Below are positions 36,337 to 45,328 of a DNA stretch of 64,000 nt, in pieces. The stretch's first letter is position 1, and each line of letters opens with the position of its first letter. The notes beneath the pieces were generated by a model. It was not told where the DNA came from and searched no databases. It saw only the letters and a program-made list of their open reading frames with translations. The stretch is from Lachnospiraceae bacterium A4. Lineage in GTDB: Bacteria > Bacillota > Clostridia > Lachnospirales > Lachnospiraceae. Location of the stretch: positions 221,556-285,555 of the forward strand of contig KE159562.1 of NCBI GenBank assembly GCA_000403215.2. Direction: 5' to 3'. Position numbers and translations under genes: made by a program.

Positions 36337-37830
36337 ATGAATGATTTGGAAAAGACACAATCCTGCATTACGCAGATCACGCAGCAGGAACCAAATCTGA
36401 CGGGTGAAAATGTGATTGTTGCTGTACTTGACAGCGGGATTGATTATTTTCTGCCTGAATTTCGCAATGCGGAGGGACAGACACGCATTCTGGCAATCTG
36501 GGATCAGACACAGCAGCCAGACGAGGCGCGGGGAAAACTGTCTCCGCCGGGGTACCGGGAGGGTGTGCTGTATACAAGAGAAATGATTAACGAGGCACTG
36601 GCTTTGGGACGTGAGAACGGTCAAAAGCTGGTGCCCGTTTTTGATTTGTCGGGACATGGCACTGCTGTTGCAGGGGTGGCAGCAGGTACAAGCATGGGGG
36701 TTGCGCCCAAGGCGGATTTGCTGGTGGTCAGGCTCGGGCAGCCGCAGGCAGGCTCCTTTCCCAGAACGACACAGCTCATGCGGGGCGTGAATTATGCCGT
36801 CAATCTGGGCGTGTCTCTAAACAGACCAGTGGCAGTCAACATCAGTTTTGGCAACACGTATGGAGACCATCAGGGCAATTCACTGCTGGAACGCTATATT
36901 GATAATGCCTCGGAGGTGGGGAGAAGCGTGATTGTCATTGGAAGCGGGAATGAGGGAACCTCGAGAGGACATACGGCAGGCATCGTGCAGCGGGAGAGCC
37001 GCATGGTAGAGCTGGCAGTGGGGGACTATGAGACAGGGCTGAGCATACAACTGTGGAAGTTTTATCAGGACGTTTTCGAGCTGCGGCTTATATCGCCCGG
37101 CGGAGAGCAGACAACGCTGGAGCTTTCCCGTATCCGGGAGGCGCAGGCACAGCGGCGGACGCTGGAACAGACGCAGCTTCTGTGCTATCTTGGAAAACCG
37201 CTTCCTTACAATGTGCAGCAGGAGATTTTTATTGATATGATACCAAGCGGAAGCTATATCAACAGCGGTGTGTGGCGGATTGAACTGGTTCCGGTATCAC
37301 TGGTGACAGGGGAGTACCGCTTTTACCTGCCGGGGTATGCAGCGCGGACTGCGGCGACAGGATTTTTTCTGCCGACGCCTGACATGACGATCACGATTCC
37401 CTCCACGGCGAGGAGGGCTGTCACAGTCGGCGCCTATGATCGGGCGCGCAGGAGTTACGCAGATTTTTCCGGCAGAGGATATGTATACTATTACCATGAT
37501 GGCAGGACGGATACGGCGGGCGGACAGCAGATTATTGCGGAGGTGAAACCGGATTTGACGGCGCCGGGCGTCGATATCACGGTGCCTGTACCAAACGGGG
37601 GATATGAGCAAGTCTCTGGAACTTCCTTTGCGACACCGTTTGTCACAGGGGCAGCGGCGCTGCTGATGGAGTGGGGAATCGTGCGCGGAAATGACAGGTT
37701 TCTCTATGGAGAGCGCTTGAAGGCAAACCTGATACGGGGGGCAAGGCCGCTCTCTGGTATATCAGACCGCCCGGACAGCAGAACCGGCTGGGGAACATTG
37801 TGTGCAGAGAGGGCGCTGGCGGGCGGCTGA
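36337..37830 (+). CDS. S8 family subtilase, catalytic part without prodomain
   Basis: A 497-aa subtilisin-like serine peptidase of the clostridial CspB-like group. The triad is intact: Asp in VAVLDSGIDYF, His in LSGHGTAVAGVAAG, Ser in SGTSFATPFVTGAAA; oxyanion Asn in GSGNEGTSRGH. It has the long insertion between His/Asn and Ser typical of this group. It starts abruptly at MNDLEKTQSCITQ, where family members normally continue from a prodomain ending EKPKRL(Y/F)F. Neither the ATG nor the GTG at 36325 has a ribosome binding site, and no clear promoter is seen. This fits a gene cut from its 5' part, now at 32747-33037. Confidence 0.85.
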   Translation: MNDLEKTQSCITQITQQEPNLTGENVIVAVLDSGIDYFLPEFRNAEGQTRILAIWDQTQQPDEARGKLSPPGYREGVLYTREMINEALALGRENGQKLVPVFDLSGHGTAVAGVAAGTSMGVAPKADLLVVRLGQPQAGSFPRTTQLMRGVNYAVNLGVSLNRPVAVNISFGNTYGDHQGNSLLERYIDNASEVGRSVIVIGSGNEGTSRGHTAGIVQRESRMVELAVGDYETGLSIQLWKFYQDVFELRLISPGGEQTTLELSRIREAQAQRRTLEQTQLLCYLGKPLPYNVQQEIFIDMIPSGSYINSGVWRIELVPVSLVTGEYRFYLPGYAARTAATGFFLPTPDMTITIPSTARRAVTVGAYDRARRSYADFSGRGYVYYYHDGRTDTAGGQQIIAEVKPDLTAPGVDITVPVPNGGYEQVSGTSFATPFVTGAAALLMEWGIVRGNDRFLYGERLKANLIRGARPLSGISDRPDSRTGWGTLCAERALAGG

Positions 37831-37894
37831 TTCTTTGTGCACACGGGCGCCCAGAAGAAAGTTGTCAGCAGAAGCTGACGTGTGCCCGGCGCGC

Positions 37895-37922
37895 GAGTAG
37901 GGAAGATGGTTCTTCCCTACTC
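37895..37922. terminator. Perfect hairpin at the convergent gene ends
   Basis: A 12-bp perfect stem (GAGTAGGGAAGA with TCTTCCCTACTC) and 4-nt loop between the subtilase and GH18 genes; its right part contains the GH18 stop codon. There is no U-run on either strand, so termination is plausible but not certain. Confidence 0.45.
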
Positions 37923-39062
37923 GATTGGGCGGTGAAGGTCAAAGGTATCAGCGAGCAAGAGCCAGTTTGCGCGGAACAGCCGCATAATCTGCCAGTAGCC
38001 CATGCCGCGCAGCCCATACTCCGTGATAAGCTGGAACTTTTCTTTTAGGCTTCGCACATCTTCAAACCATACTTCGTGCTGTAGTCCGTCTTTTTCATAG
38101 CGGAAATAGGGGGACATCGCCGTCTGGTCAAACTGTATTGCCGCATCGTGTTCGATGGCGATCTGCACCGCTTCCACATTGCTGATTGTGCGTGCTTTGG
38201 AGGCGCCTTGGACAAAAGGAAGCGTCCAGTCGTAACCGTAATTGGGGATACCGAGGTCAATCTTTTCGGTTGGAATCTCTGTGACAGCATACTCCACCAC
38301 CTCGCGCACTTTGTTGATCGGCGCGACAGCCATGGGCGGGCCATAAGTATAGCCCCATTCATAAGTCATGAGCAGGACACTGTCTGCCGCGGCTCCAAGC
38401 AGCTTATAATCTTTGCCTTCGTATAACAGTCCTTTTTGGTTGGCAGAGGTTTTGGGCGCGAGTGCCACGGAGACGAAATAACCCTTGGGGGACGCCTGTG
38501 CCCTGACATTGGCGACAAAGTCGGCGTATGCCACTCTGTCCTCCGGCAGAATATACTCAAAGTCGAGGTCAATGCCGGCAAAGCCCTTTTCCTCCATCAC
38601 CAGAAACATCTGGTCAATTAAGTTCTGCTGTGCAGTCATGTTGTGGGTGATTTCACTGATGAGATAATTGTTAAACATTCCTGACTCGTCAAAGGGCGTC
38701 AGAACCAAAACGGGTGCGACGCCCTGCTGCCACGCTTCATGAAGCAAGCGGCTGTCATCTGTCTTGGGCGGAATCAGATTTCCGCTGGGAGTAAAGCCAT
38801 AAGAAAATACGGATAGAGTGGTCAAATAGGGCAGAGTTTCGGTGAGTACTTCATTTCGTATATACGGATAGGCATAGCCGTTGACATATACCTCGCGTTT
38901 CTGAAAGTTCTCCTCATCTGTTGGAATCAACAGTGCCTGACCAACAGCCAGCGGATAGGGTGCGGCAATCTGGTTATCGTAGGCGATATCCTCCGCGCTG
39001 ACCATAAATGCGGCTGAAATGCTGTCAAGGGTGTCATTTTCTTTGACGACGTAGATTTGCAT
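37917..39062 (-). CDS. LysM-GH18 protein (spore YaaH/SleL-like)
   Basis: A 381-aa protein with an N-terminal LysM repeat (IYVVKENDTLDSISAAF to LAVGQALLIP) and a GH18 barrel whose catalytic motif is GIDLDFEYI (D-x-x-D-x-E form, residues near 170). It lacks a classical signal peptide, as do SleL/YaaH-type spore cortex-fragment N-acetylglucosaminidases, which start directly with LysM. Convergent with the CspB-like subtilase; both families act in spore germination in clostridia. A TATAAT-like element lies just upstream on the minus strand near 39094-39099. Confidence 0.88.
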   Translation of the reverse strand: MQIYVVKENDTLDSISAAFMVSAEDIAYDNQIAAPYPLAVGQALLIPTDEENFQKREVYVNGYAYPYIRNEVLTETLPYLTTLSVFSYGFTPSGNLIPPKTDDSRLLHEAWQQGVAPVLVLTPFDESGMFNNYLISEITHNMTAQQNLIDQMFLVMEEKGFAGIDLDFEYILPEDRVAYADFVANVRAQASPKGYFVSVALAPKTSANQKGLLYEGKDYKLLGAAADSVLLMTYEWGYTYGPPMAVAPINKVREVVEYAVTEIPTEKIDLGIPNYGYDWTLPFVQGASKARTISNVEAVQIAIEHDAAIQFDQTAMSPYFRYEKDGLQHEVWFEDVRSLKEKFQLITEYGLRGMGYWQIMRLFRANWLLLADTFDLHRPIE

Positions 39063-39119
39063 ATCGGATCAAAATCCTTTCAAGAGTTATCTATTATAAT
39101 AGTATGAATATGGAACATG

Positions 39120-39150
39120 TAAAAGAACCCTCTGGTGATTTGAGGGTTCT
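39120..39150 (-). terminator. Terminator of the lacto-N-biose operon (minus strand)
   Basis: Perfect 9-bp stem AGAACCCTC / GAGGGTTCT with a 9-nt loop; on the minus strand it ends in TTTT. It lies directly after the SUKH gene stop. Confidence 0.75.
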
Positions 39151-39159
39151 GAACAGCTA

Positions 39160-39948
39160 TCATCGTTTAAATATGCGTTTTAATTGCGTATCTATCTTTT
39201 TCTTCAGTATGATATCATCACATGAAAAGACAAGCCGCAGACTGTGATGTATATTAATGCTGAGTGCATAATGTTCGTTGTAGCTGCAATAATTCTGATT
39301 ATCGCTGAACCATGCTTCCTTATCGTGCAGATCAGGGAGGCTTACGACAAGCCACCGCACAAATTCCATCTTTTCTTCATCTGTTCCACCACAAATCGAA
39401 CATGGAAATGAATATTTTTTCAACAATGTATCACACGTCATGATAGACGTTCCAACAGACAGCTTATGCTCAAATTTTTCTTGGTAAATGTTAAATGCTT
39501 TCTGAAATAAGTATTTTTCAAAACTTCCGGCGAAGTAATGATGTTCCCAGTCTGTCACGACAGGATTATCATCATGCGTTGTTATCCTCAAATAACAATG
39601 TGTATCTGACCAGTGGTAAGAAAACAAAAGAAGCCCCTGCTGCAAATATTCTCTCGCCTCAAAATCTTCATCACAAAATAGCTCAAGAATGGTATGGAGG
39701 TTCGGCTCCATGTAACCGTCCCATTCTCTTTCAAGCAAACCGCCATCATTTTCGCCCATTGCCTTTAGGTAGTCAAGGTATACTTTTGGAACATAGTAAC
39801 CGTACTCAGCACAGATGTTTTCTAATTGTTGAATTTGTTCGTCTGACGCAGGCACGCATTTACTGCTCCATGACTTGTCAAAATATGATATTGTTCTGTG
39901 CAGCCGTTCCATAACGGACTCCGGCGTCCCCTGATAAAATTGTACCAT
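39160..39948 (-). CDS. SMI1/KNR4 (SUKH) family protein
   Basis: A 262-aa protein with a SUKH-type core: PASDEQIQQLENICAEYG followed by VPKVYLDYLKAMGENDGG, which is the start of the SMI1/KNR4 domain (about residues 35-75). The rest is not assigned. SUKH proteins are common immunity proteins against polymorphic toxins, but no toxin is near. The start is ATG 39948, with AGGAGGTGG 11 nt upstream; that site lies within the end of the kinase gene, so it is probably co-transcribed with the sugar operon. Confidence 0.7.
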   Translation of the reverse strand: MVQFYQGTPESVMERLHRTISYFDKSWSSKCVPASDEQIQQLENICAEYGYYVPKVYLDYLKAMGENDGGLLEREWDGYMEPNLHTILELFCDEDFEAREYLQQGLLLFSYHWSDTHCYLRITTHDDNPVVTDWEHHYFAGSFEKYLFQKAFNIYQEKFEHKLSVGTSIMTCDTLLKKYSFPCSICGGTDEEKMEFVRWLVVSLPDLHDKEAWFSDNQNYCSYNEHYALSINIHHSLRLVFSCDDIILKKKIDTQLKRIFKR

Positions 39949-39965
39949 TATAAATTGGCCACCTC

Positions 39966-41084
39966 CTATGCGGGATTTGTATATTTTTTCACAATCGCTG
40001 TCATATCCTGCCATTTGGCTTCCATATCTGCGACGAGCTGGAACTGGGTTCTGGCCCGGTCGAGGTTGTGGTGGTCGCGGTGGATTTTGAAATAGTGGTC
40101 TCCTGTCAGGAAATCAGCCAGAAAACGGATACCGCACTCATAGGTCATCAGCTTCGCGCCCATAGGAAGCAGTTCGGTTTCTTTTGCGGTGAGACGCCCG
40201 GCACAGCCCTCGAGATAGCCTTTTGTGAAGGCTTCAAACAGTGACAGATCTAGCCCGACTTTTGACAAATCCGTCTCGTCCTCCGCGCCGGTGTTGGCGC
40301 CAAAACGGATCGAATCGCCAAAGTCGTACAGCGAAAGTCCGGGCATAACAGTATCAAGATCAATGATGCACAACGCTTTGTGTGTGTCTGCATCAAATAG
40401 AATATTGTTTAGCTTGGTATCGTTGTGCGTGACCCTCAGCGGCAGTTTTCCCTCAGAGAGCAGCGTGGTCAGAACAGAGGTATCCTCTTTCCGATCGAGC
40501 GCAAAGGCGATTTCTGCCTGTGCGAGCGCGATGCGGGCTTGGTCGCCCTCTGCAACTGCCTTCTGAAAATCTGCAAAGCGGGAGGCTGTGTTGTGAAAAT
40601 TGGGAATGGTTTCATGCAGGATTTCTACGGGAAAATCTGCTAACTGCTTCTGGAAATTGCCAAAAGCGACAGCACTGTCATAAAAATCTTTTTCGCTCTC
40701 CACTTTTTCAAGGCATACAGAGCACTCGATAAACGGGAAAACGCGCCAGTAATTTTGGCTGCTGTCGAGAAACCAGTCTGCGCCGTCCCTTGTTTGGAGG
40801 ACATTCAAGGTCTCCCGGTCTGGGTCGCCGCCTTGGGAGAGGATACTTTTGCGCAGGTACTGTGTGACATGCACCATATTTTCCATCAGTTGCGGCGGAT
40901 TTTTGAAGATTGTGTGGTTCATGCGCTGTAGAATAAACTTTTTTTCTGATTTTTCCGATGTCTCGCAGCGGAGTAGAAAAGTGTCGTTGATATGCCCGTT
41001 TCCATAGGGCCTGCTCTCCGCGAGACTGCCGTTTTGGGCAGTCTCTATGGGAAATGCAGCGATCGCTTCGTTTATATTGTTCAT
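39966..41084 (-). CDS. nahK: N-acetylhexosamine 1-kinase-like protein (NahK)
   Basis: A 372-aa aminoglycoside-phosphotransferase-fold kinase. Seen: YGNGHINDTFLL (nucleotide loop), the catalytic loop LRVTHNDTKLNNILFD and metal-binding CIIDLDTVMPGL. Directly downstream of and overlapping (4 nt) a GH112 phosphorylase gene, it most likely phosphorylates the GlcNAc or GalNAc released by that enzyme at C1, as NahK/LnpB does in bifidobacteria. Start ATG 41084 with AAGGAG upstream. Confidence 0.9.
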   Translation of the reverse strand: MNNINEAIAAFPIETAQNGSLAESRPYGNGHINDTFLLRCETSEKSEKKFILQRMNHTIFKNPPQLMENMVHVTQYLRKSILSQGGDPDRETLNVLQTRDGADWFLDSSQNYWRVFPFIECSVCLEKVESEKDFYDSAVAFGNFQKQLADFPVEILHETIPNFHNTASRFADFQKAVAEGDQARIALAQAEIAFALDRKEDTSVLTTLLSEGKLPLRVTHNDTKLNNILFDADTHKALCIIDLDTVMPGLSLYDFGDSIRFGANTGAEDETDLSKVGLDLSLFEAFTKGYLEGCAGRLTAKETELLPMGAKLMTYECGIRFLADFLTGDHYFKIHRDHHNLDRARTQFQLVADMEAKWQDMTAIVKKYTNPA

Positions 41085-43258
41085 GAGTTCTCCTTCTTGT
41101 CCATCTGAAGCCACCGCAGTTCCATCGGCGCCAAAGCTAACTGTGCAAAGAGTGTGCCCTGCACATACAAATCCGTCGCCTGCGGCTCTTTCGAGTTGTT
41201 GATGACAGCAATGTTTCCTGTCTGTTCAAAGACAGCAAGTTCTGTGTCCACGTTGGTGACATAGTATTTTTTGAGTTCGTCCTCATGGTGTGCGGCAAAA
41301 TAAATTGCGCGCAGCAGGAGGCGGCAGTTCTGCGGAGAGTATGGCAGTCCTGCAAAATAAACGCTTCTGCCTTTGCCGTACTCGTTGACCACCAGACGGC
41401 TGTACTTTCCGTCCATGTTTAAAATCTGGTAGTGCGCACCCTGCGCATAAATGCGGCTCTTTCCCTCGCCAAAATCAATGTCGCCGGGAATATCTTCTAA
41501 GATAAAATGTTCCTTGTTCAGCGTATTGTACTTGTCTGTACTCATGGAGAAGCCAAGTTCTCTGTCCACGCCCAGCACGTCGCTGAGCTGGAAATAACGT
41601 CCTTGGTACTGGTATGCACTCGGCTCGCCGACACCGATGAAGCCGCCGCCCTCATCGACAAAACGGCGGAGGGCACAGACCACTTTCTCATCTTTCCAGT
41701 TCTCGGCGCCGCTCCATGAGGTGTAGGCATCGCCGGCATTGATAATGACACGTATGTCAGAAGAAATGCCATTTTTTACCTGTTCAAAGTCGATGAACTC
41801 CACGTCGATTGGCATACCGCTCAGGCACTCGATCACGCCGACATACGAGTAGATTTCCCGATACCACAGTGCATGGTGCACTTGATTCGACATCCAGCGC
41901 CGTATGCTGCCCCAGCAGTTTAAGATTGCCACTTTAAAGGGGGCAGTGTATGCCTTGGTACCCTGCATGTTTTGGTGAATCTGCCGAAATTCGCCCACCA
42001 CCTTCTGAATCTGGTCGATAAAGCCCGGCCACTGCGCAGCCAGCTTGAGATATCCGCCGTATCCGATGCGGTCAAGAGGAGAGCGCAGAATCGCTCTTCG
42101 CGCTTTTAACCAGTTGTCCTGCGCCTCTCCGATCGGGTCTCCGCCCTTGGTAAATACGTCGGGGAAAAAGTAGGGAAGCAGGCGCCCTTCGGTATAGTTT
42201 ACACCTTTGATATCCGAGATCATGCGCATCGTAACGCCGTCCCCCACAGAGCCGACAACGGCGTCAAGCCCGATATTTTTAAAATATGCGCCAAACGGTT
42301 CAGTGCCAATCCAGTGATCGCCCAGAAACATCATGGCCTCTTTGCCGTAGCTGTGCACGATATCCACCAGCTCCTTTGCCAGCTTGGAAACTTCGCGCTG
42401 CTGAAATTCTATAAAGTCGCGAAATTCCTTGGACGGGACGCGGAAGGTAGAGTTGTGGTAGCCTTGGTCAACGATATATTCCGGGCGGAAGGGATAGCCT
42501 GCCCACTTTTCAAACTGCTCTAAGATATAGGGGCTGACGCTGGCGCTGTAGCCGAACCACTCCACATATTTTTCGCGCTTCTGGTCGTCAAAGGTCAGCG
42601 TAAACTGGTGGAAAAATGTGGTAAAACGCACAACGTTGACATGGGGATTGTCTTCGCACCATTTTTTCAGCTTTTCTTTGACATAGGCCTGCGTCTTGGG
42701 CTGGCGCACGTCGTAGGTGAGCTGGTGCGGTGCATCTTTCCAGTCATTTGTGATAAAATTGTACATATGTACGGGGTCCCAGATTAGAAAAGCGAGGAAG
42801 CTGACAGTGTACTGGTGGTAGGGAACCGTCTCGATGACGACTTCGCCGGCTGCTTCATCATAGTCCCAGCGGTCTGTTGGGACAACCTCGCCTGTCGTTC
42901 TGTCGATGACCTCCCACCAGCGTTTGGGGGAATCAATCGTGTTCACTTTGAGCTGCTCTGTATGAAAGCCTTTCATCAGCTCAATGCGCAGCGTTTCACC
43001 TCTTGCCGTGACACGGTCGCTGATCAGATATTCCTGCTGGATTTCCTCTGGATGCTGCATTGCCCAGTCATTGTCCTTGCGGGTGGTGTAGTATGTCGCG
43101 TAGATTTTGGCGTCCTGACTCAGCAATTCTTCAGGCATGGTGGTTCCGTCGCAGTCCCTCAGGGCATCTGCGCCCAGCAGATTTTTCAGGCGTATGGTCT
43201 CGTCAACCATGTCCACATCTGTAGGCAGGGTGAGCCTGCCTGTATTTTCTGTATTCAT
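41081..43258 (-). CDS. lnpA: GH112 beta-1,3-galactosyl-N-acetylhexosamine phosphorylase
   Basis: A 725-aa phosphorylase that splits lacto-N-biose or galacto-N-biose with phosphate into galactose 1-phosphate and the N-acetylhexosamine. The sequence matches GH112 along its length: N-terminal GRLTLPTDVDMVDETIRLKN (20-residue block), WDPVHMYNFITNDWKD, VVRFTTFFHQFTL, EAMMFLGDHWIGTEPFG and the Rossmann-like C-terminal half with NCWGSIRRWM. Cytoplasmic, no signal peptide, so the sugar must be imported by the adjacent ABC system. It targets mucin and milk oligosaccharide cores. Confidence 0.95.
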   Translation of the reverse strand: MNTENTGRLTLPTDVDMVDETIRLKNLLGADALRDCDGTTMPEELLSQDAKIYATYYTTRKDNDWAMQHPEEIQQEYLISDRVTARGETLRIELMKGFHTEQLKVNTIDSPKRWWEVIDRTTGEVVPTDRWDYDEAAGEVVIETVPYHQYTVSFLAFLIWDPVHMYNFITNDWKDAPHQLTYDVRQPKTQAYVKEKLKKWCEDNPHVNVVRFTTFFHQFTLTFDDQKREKYVEWFGYSASVSPYILEQFEKWAGYPFRPEYIVDQGYHNSTFRVPSKEFRDFIEFQQREVSKLAKELVDIVHSYGKEAMMFLGDHWIGTEPFGAYFKNIGLDAVVGSVGDGVTMRMISDIKGVNYTEGRLLPYFFPDVFTKGGDPIGEAQDNWLKARRAILRSPLDRIGYGGYLKLAAQWPGFIDQIQKVVGEFRQIHQNMQGTKAYTAPFKVAILNCWGSIRRWMSNQVHHALWYREIYSYVGVIECLSGMPIDVEFIDFEQVKNGISSDIRVIINAGDAYTSWSGAENWKDEKVVCALRRFVDEGGGFIGVGEPSAYQYQGRYFQLSDVLGVDRELGFSMSTDKYNTLNKEHFILEDIPGDIDFGEGKSRIYAQGAHYQILNMDGKYSRLVVNEYGKGRSVYFAGLPYSPQNCRLLLRAIYFAAHHEDELKKYYVTNVDTELAVFEQTGNIAVINNSKEPQATDLYVQGTLFAQLALAPMELRWLQMDKKENS

Positions 43259-43296
43259 TGTGGGACACCTCCTTATAGCATTTATAGTGGATTAAT

Positions 43297-43461
43297 TTAT
43301 TGATATTTTTTGTTGTAAAGATAGAGAAGCAGCAAGATGCCTAACAGTCCGACCAGCATTGTAGCAAGCCCGCCGGGGCCGATCTTGCGCTGCCCTGTGA
43401 CAATCAGCGCCATGCTGGCGATAAACACCAGCAAATATAGTAACCGGATGACATATTTCAT
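43297..43461 (-). CDS. 54-residue membrane protein in the lacto-N-biose operon (DUF6903-like)
   Basis: Reading from an ATG with AGGAGGTG 8 nt upstream gives MKYVIRLLYLLVFIASMALI, then QRKIGPGGLATMLVGLLG and a second hydrophobic run ending in YNKKYQ. Two transmembrane helices with a short basic-Gly loop are predicted. It sits between the second permease gene and GH112, in the same direction. From memory it resembles small proteins called DUF6903 in Lachnospiraceae sugar operons; that name needs a profile search. Possible role: accessory subunit of the importer. Confidence 0.75.
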   Translation of the reverse strand: MKYVIRLLYLLVFIASMALIVTGQRKIGPGGLATMLVGLLGILLLLYLYNKKYQ

Positions 43462-43476
43462 ACGCACACCTCCTGA

Positions 43477-44352
43477 TTAACCTTTTAGTCCGCCAAGGCT
43501 CATGCCCTGTGTTAGTTTCTTTTGCACCAAGATATATAGAATCAGCGTCGGGAGCATGACAATCACAAGTCCTGCGTAGAGCTGCCCATAATTTGCGGCT
43601 GCCTTCTGTGCCTGCATGAGCTGCATCAGACCGACAGGCAGTGTCTTGGAATCCTTGGTGAGCAGTGTCATGGAGATGATGTACTCATTCCAGAACGACA
43701 GGAAGTTGAACAAAATGACCGTGATAATGCTCGGCAGTGCCATTGGCATCATAATCTGAACCATCGTCCGAAAATATCCGCTGCCGTCCATGTACGCTGC
43801 CTCCTCATAATCGCGCGGGATTGTGACAAAGAAGCCGGAGAGCAGATAGATGGTAAACGGCAGTGCCGTGGAGGCGTATACGAGCGCCACGACAAAGAGA
43901 TTGTTGAGGAAAAATCCGTCTGTTCCCAGAAGCCGCAGAAATTTGTCCGCGTCCACAAACATGAGGAAAATAGGCACCACGATATAATTGACGTTGATAA
44001 ACAGTCCGCCCATGAACATGATATTGATGAGCTTGCTGCCAAAGAAGCGGTAGCGCGCAAGGACATAGGCAGCGGGCAGTGCGACCACCAGCAGGATAAG
44101 GAGTGCCAGACATGTCACAAAAATGGAGTTGAGGAAATATTCTCCCATTTTGGCCTTCTCAAAGGCATCTATGAAATTCTGGAAATATATGCCCTTTGGC
44201 AGTGTCCAAGGGTTTCCGTAAAATTCGGAATTTTCTTTGATGGACGCCAGAAAGACCCAGCCTACAGGTATGACAATACTGATGGCAAGCGCCAGCAGGG
44301 CTACATAGATAAATATTTTATACAGCTTGCTTAAATTCATTTTTGAACTCAT
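43477..44352 (-). CDS. Carbohydrate ABC transporter permease (MalG type)
   Basis: A 291-aa inner-membrane permease with six TM segments and the EAA loop EEAAYMDGSGYFRTMVQIMMP (as EEAAYMDGSG and the downstream PMALPS). C-terminal LTQGMSLGGLKG is typical of MalG-like subunits. AAAGGAGGG precedes the ATG. It works with the next permease and the binding protein; the ATPase is not in the operon and is probably a shared MsmK-like protein. Confidence 0.93.
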   Translation of the reverse strand: MSSKMNLSKLYKIFIYVALLALAISIVIPVGWVFLASIKENSEFYGNPWTLPKGIYFQNFIDAFEKAKMGEYFLNSIFVTCLALLILLVVALPAAYVLARYRFFGSKLINIMFMGGLFINVNYIVVPIFLMFVDADKFLRLLGTDGFFLNNLFVVALVYASTALPFTIYLLSGFFVTIPRDYEEAAYMDGSGYFRTMVQIMMPMALPSIITVILFNFLSFWNEYIISMTLLTKDSKTLPVGLMQLMQAQKAAANYGQLYAGLVIVMLPTLILYILVQKKLTQGMSLGGLKG

Positions 44353-44366
44353 TTCTTTTCCCTCCT

Positions 44367-45266
44367 TTAAAACTCCAAAGGTTCTCTCTTGGTGACAAAG
44401 TTGATGAGTGCCGACAGTCCAAAGGAGAACAGGAATACGACAACGCCGATCGCCATGCCGTACCCGTAAGAGGAATTGGTGTACGCCTGTTTGTACATGT
44501 AGCTTAGGAACACTTCTGTTGCACCGTCAGGGCCGCCGTTTGTCAAGGCTTTGACAATCAGGAAGCTGATATTGATAGAGCTGATGACAAAGAAGGTCAG
44601 TGTCGTCCGAATGTTCGTCCAGATCAGTGGGAGTGTGATGGAGAAGAACTGGCGGATTTTGCTGGCGCCCTCGAGATTGGCAGATTCATACAGACTCTCA
44701 GGGACGCTCGCCATACTTGCCATGTACATGACCATATAGTAGCCGATTGCCTGCCAGATCATTGCGATCACGAGGCTGTAGATGACTAATTTCTGGTCGC
44801 CAAGCCAGAGAATCGGCGTTTTTTCAGTCCCTCTGAATATACCGATAATACTGTTCAAAAGTCCGCTGTTCGGGTCATAGATTGCTGAAAAAATAGCTGA
44901 AATAACAACAACAGACAAGATATTGGGAATGTAAAATATCACGCGGAGGATATTTTGCCCCTTGATTTTTTCACGGGAGAGTATCGCTGCAAAAATCAGG
45001 GAAAGCGCCATGGTGACAATGGTCACGCAGGCAATTAACAGAACCGTATTCTGAAAGGAACGGAAAAAGTTTGAGTCCTCCATCAGAATCTTAAAGTTAT
45101 TCAGCCCGACAAACTCTTTGTTGTTGGAGTAGCCGCCCCACTTGTACAGTGACATCTTAAAGACATTAAAGGTGGGAATCAGCATAAAAATGACAAATAG
45201 TATGACTGCCGGGGCTACACACAGGGTAATAAAAATCGACTTTTCTCTGACTTTTTTCACACGCAT
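44367..45266 (-). CDS. Carbohydrate ABC transporter permease (MalF type)
   Basis: A 299-aa permease with six TM segments; N-terminal FITLCVAPAVILFVIFMLIP, EAA-type loop in ESANLEGASKIRQFFSITLP (20-residue block). It lies 14 bp upstream of the MalG-type gene. It forms the import channel for the di- or oligosaccharide used by GH112. Confidence 0.93.
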   Translation of the reverse strand: MRVKKVREKSIFITLCVAPAVILFVIFMLIPTFNVFKMSLYKWGGYSNNKEFVGLNNFKILMEDSNFFRSFQNTVLLIACVTIVTMALSLIFAAILSREKIKGQNILRVIFYIPNILSVVVISAIFSAIYDPNSGLLNSIIGIFRGTEKTPILWLGDQKLVIYSLVIAMIWQAIGYYMVMYMASMASVPESLYESANLEGASKIRQFFSITLPLIWTNIRTTLTFFVISSINISFLIVKALTNGGPDGATEVFLSYMYKQAYTNSSYGYGMAIGVVVFLFSFGLSALINFVTKREPLEF

Positions 45267-45328
45267 ACCTCCATTTTCTGTAACAAAAGCGCCCCAAAGG
45301 AGGAAACCTTTGGAGCGCTCCTAAAACC

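Larger units (their letters stand above)
32742..36349. repeat. 11-bp inverted repeat bounding a putatively inverted 3.6-kb segment
   Basis: CCAAATCATTC at 32742-32752 is the exact inverse of GAATGATTTGG at 36339-36349; extended by three A after one variable base the match is 14 of 15. The left copy overlaps the stop of the prodomain gene, and the right copy overlaps the start of the catalytic subtilase gene. Between them lie the prodomain gene, PadR, DUF2812 and the chemoreceptor. Confidence 0.6.
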
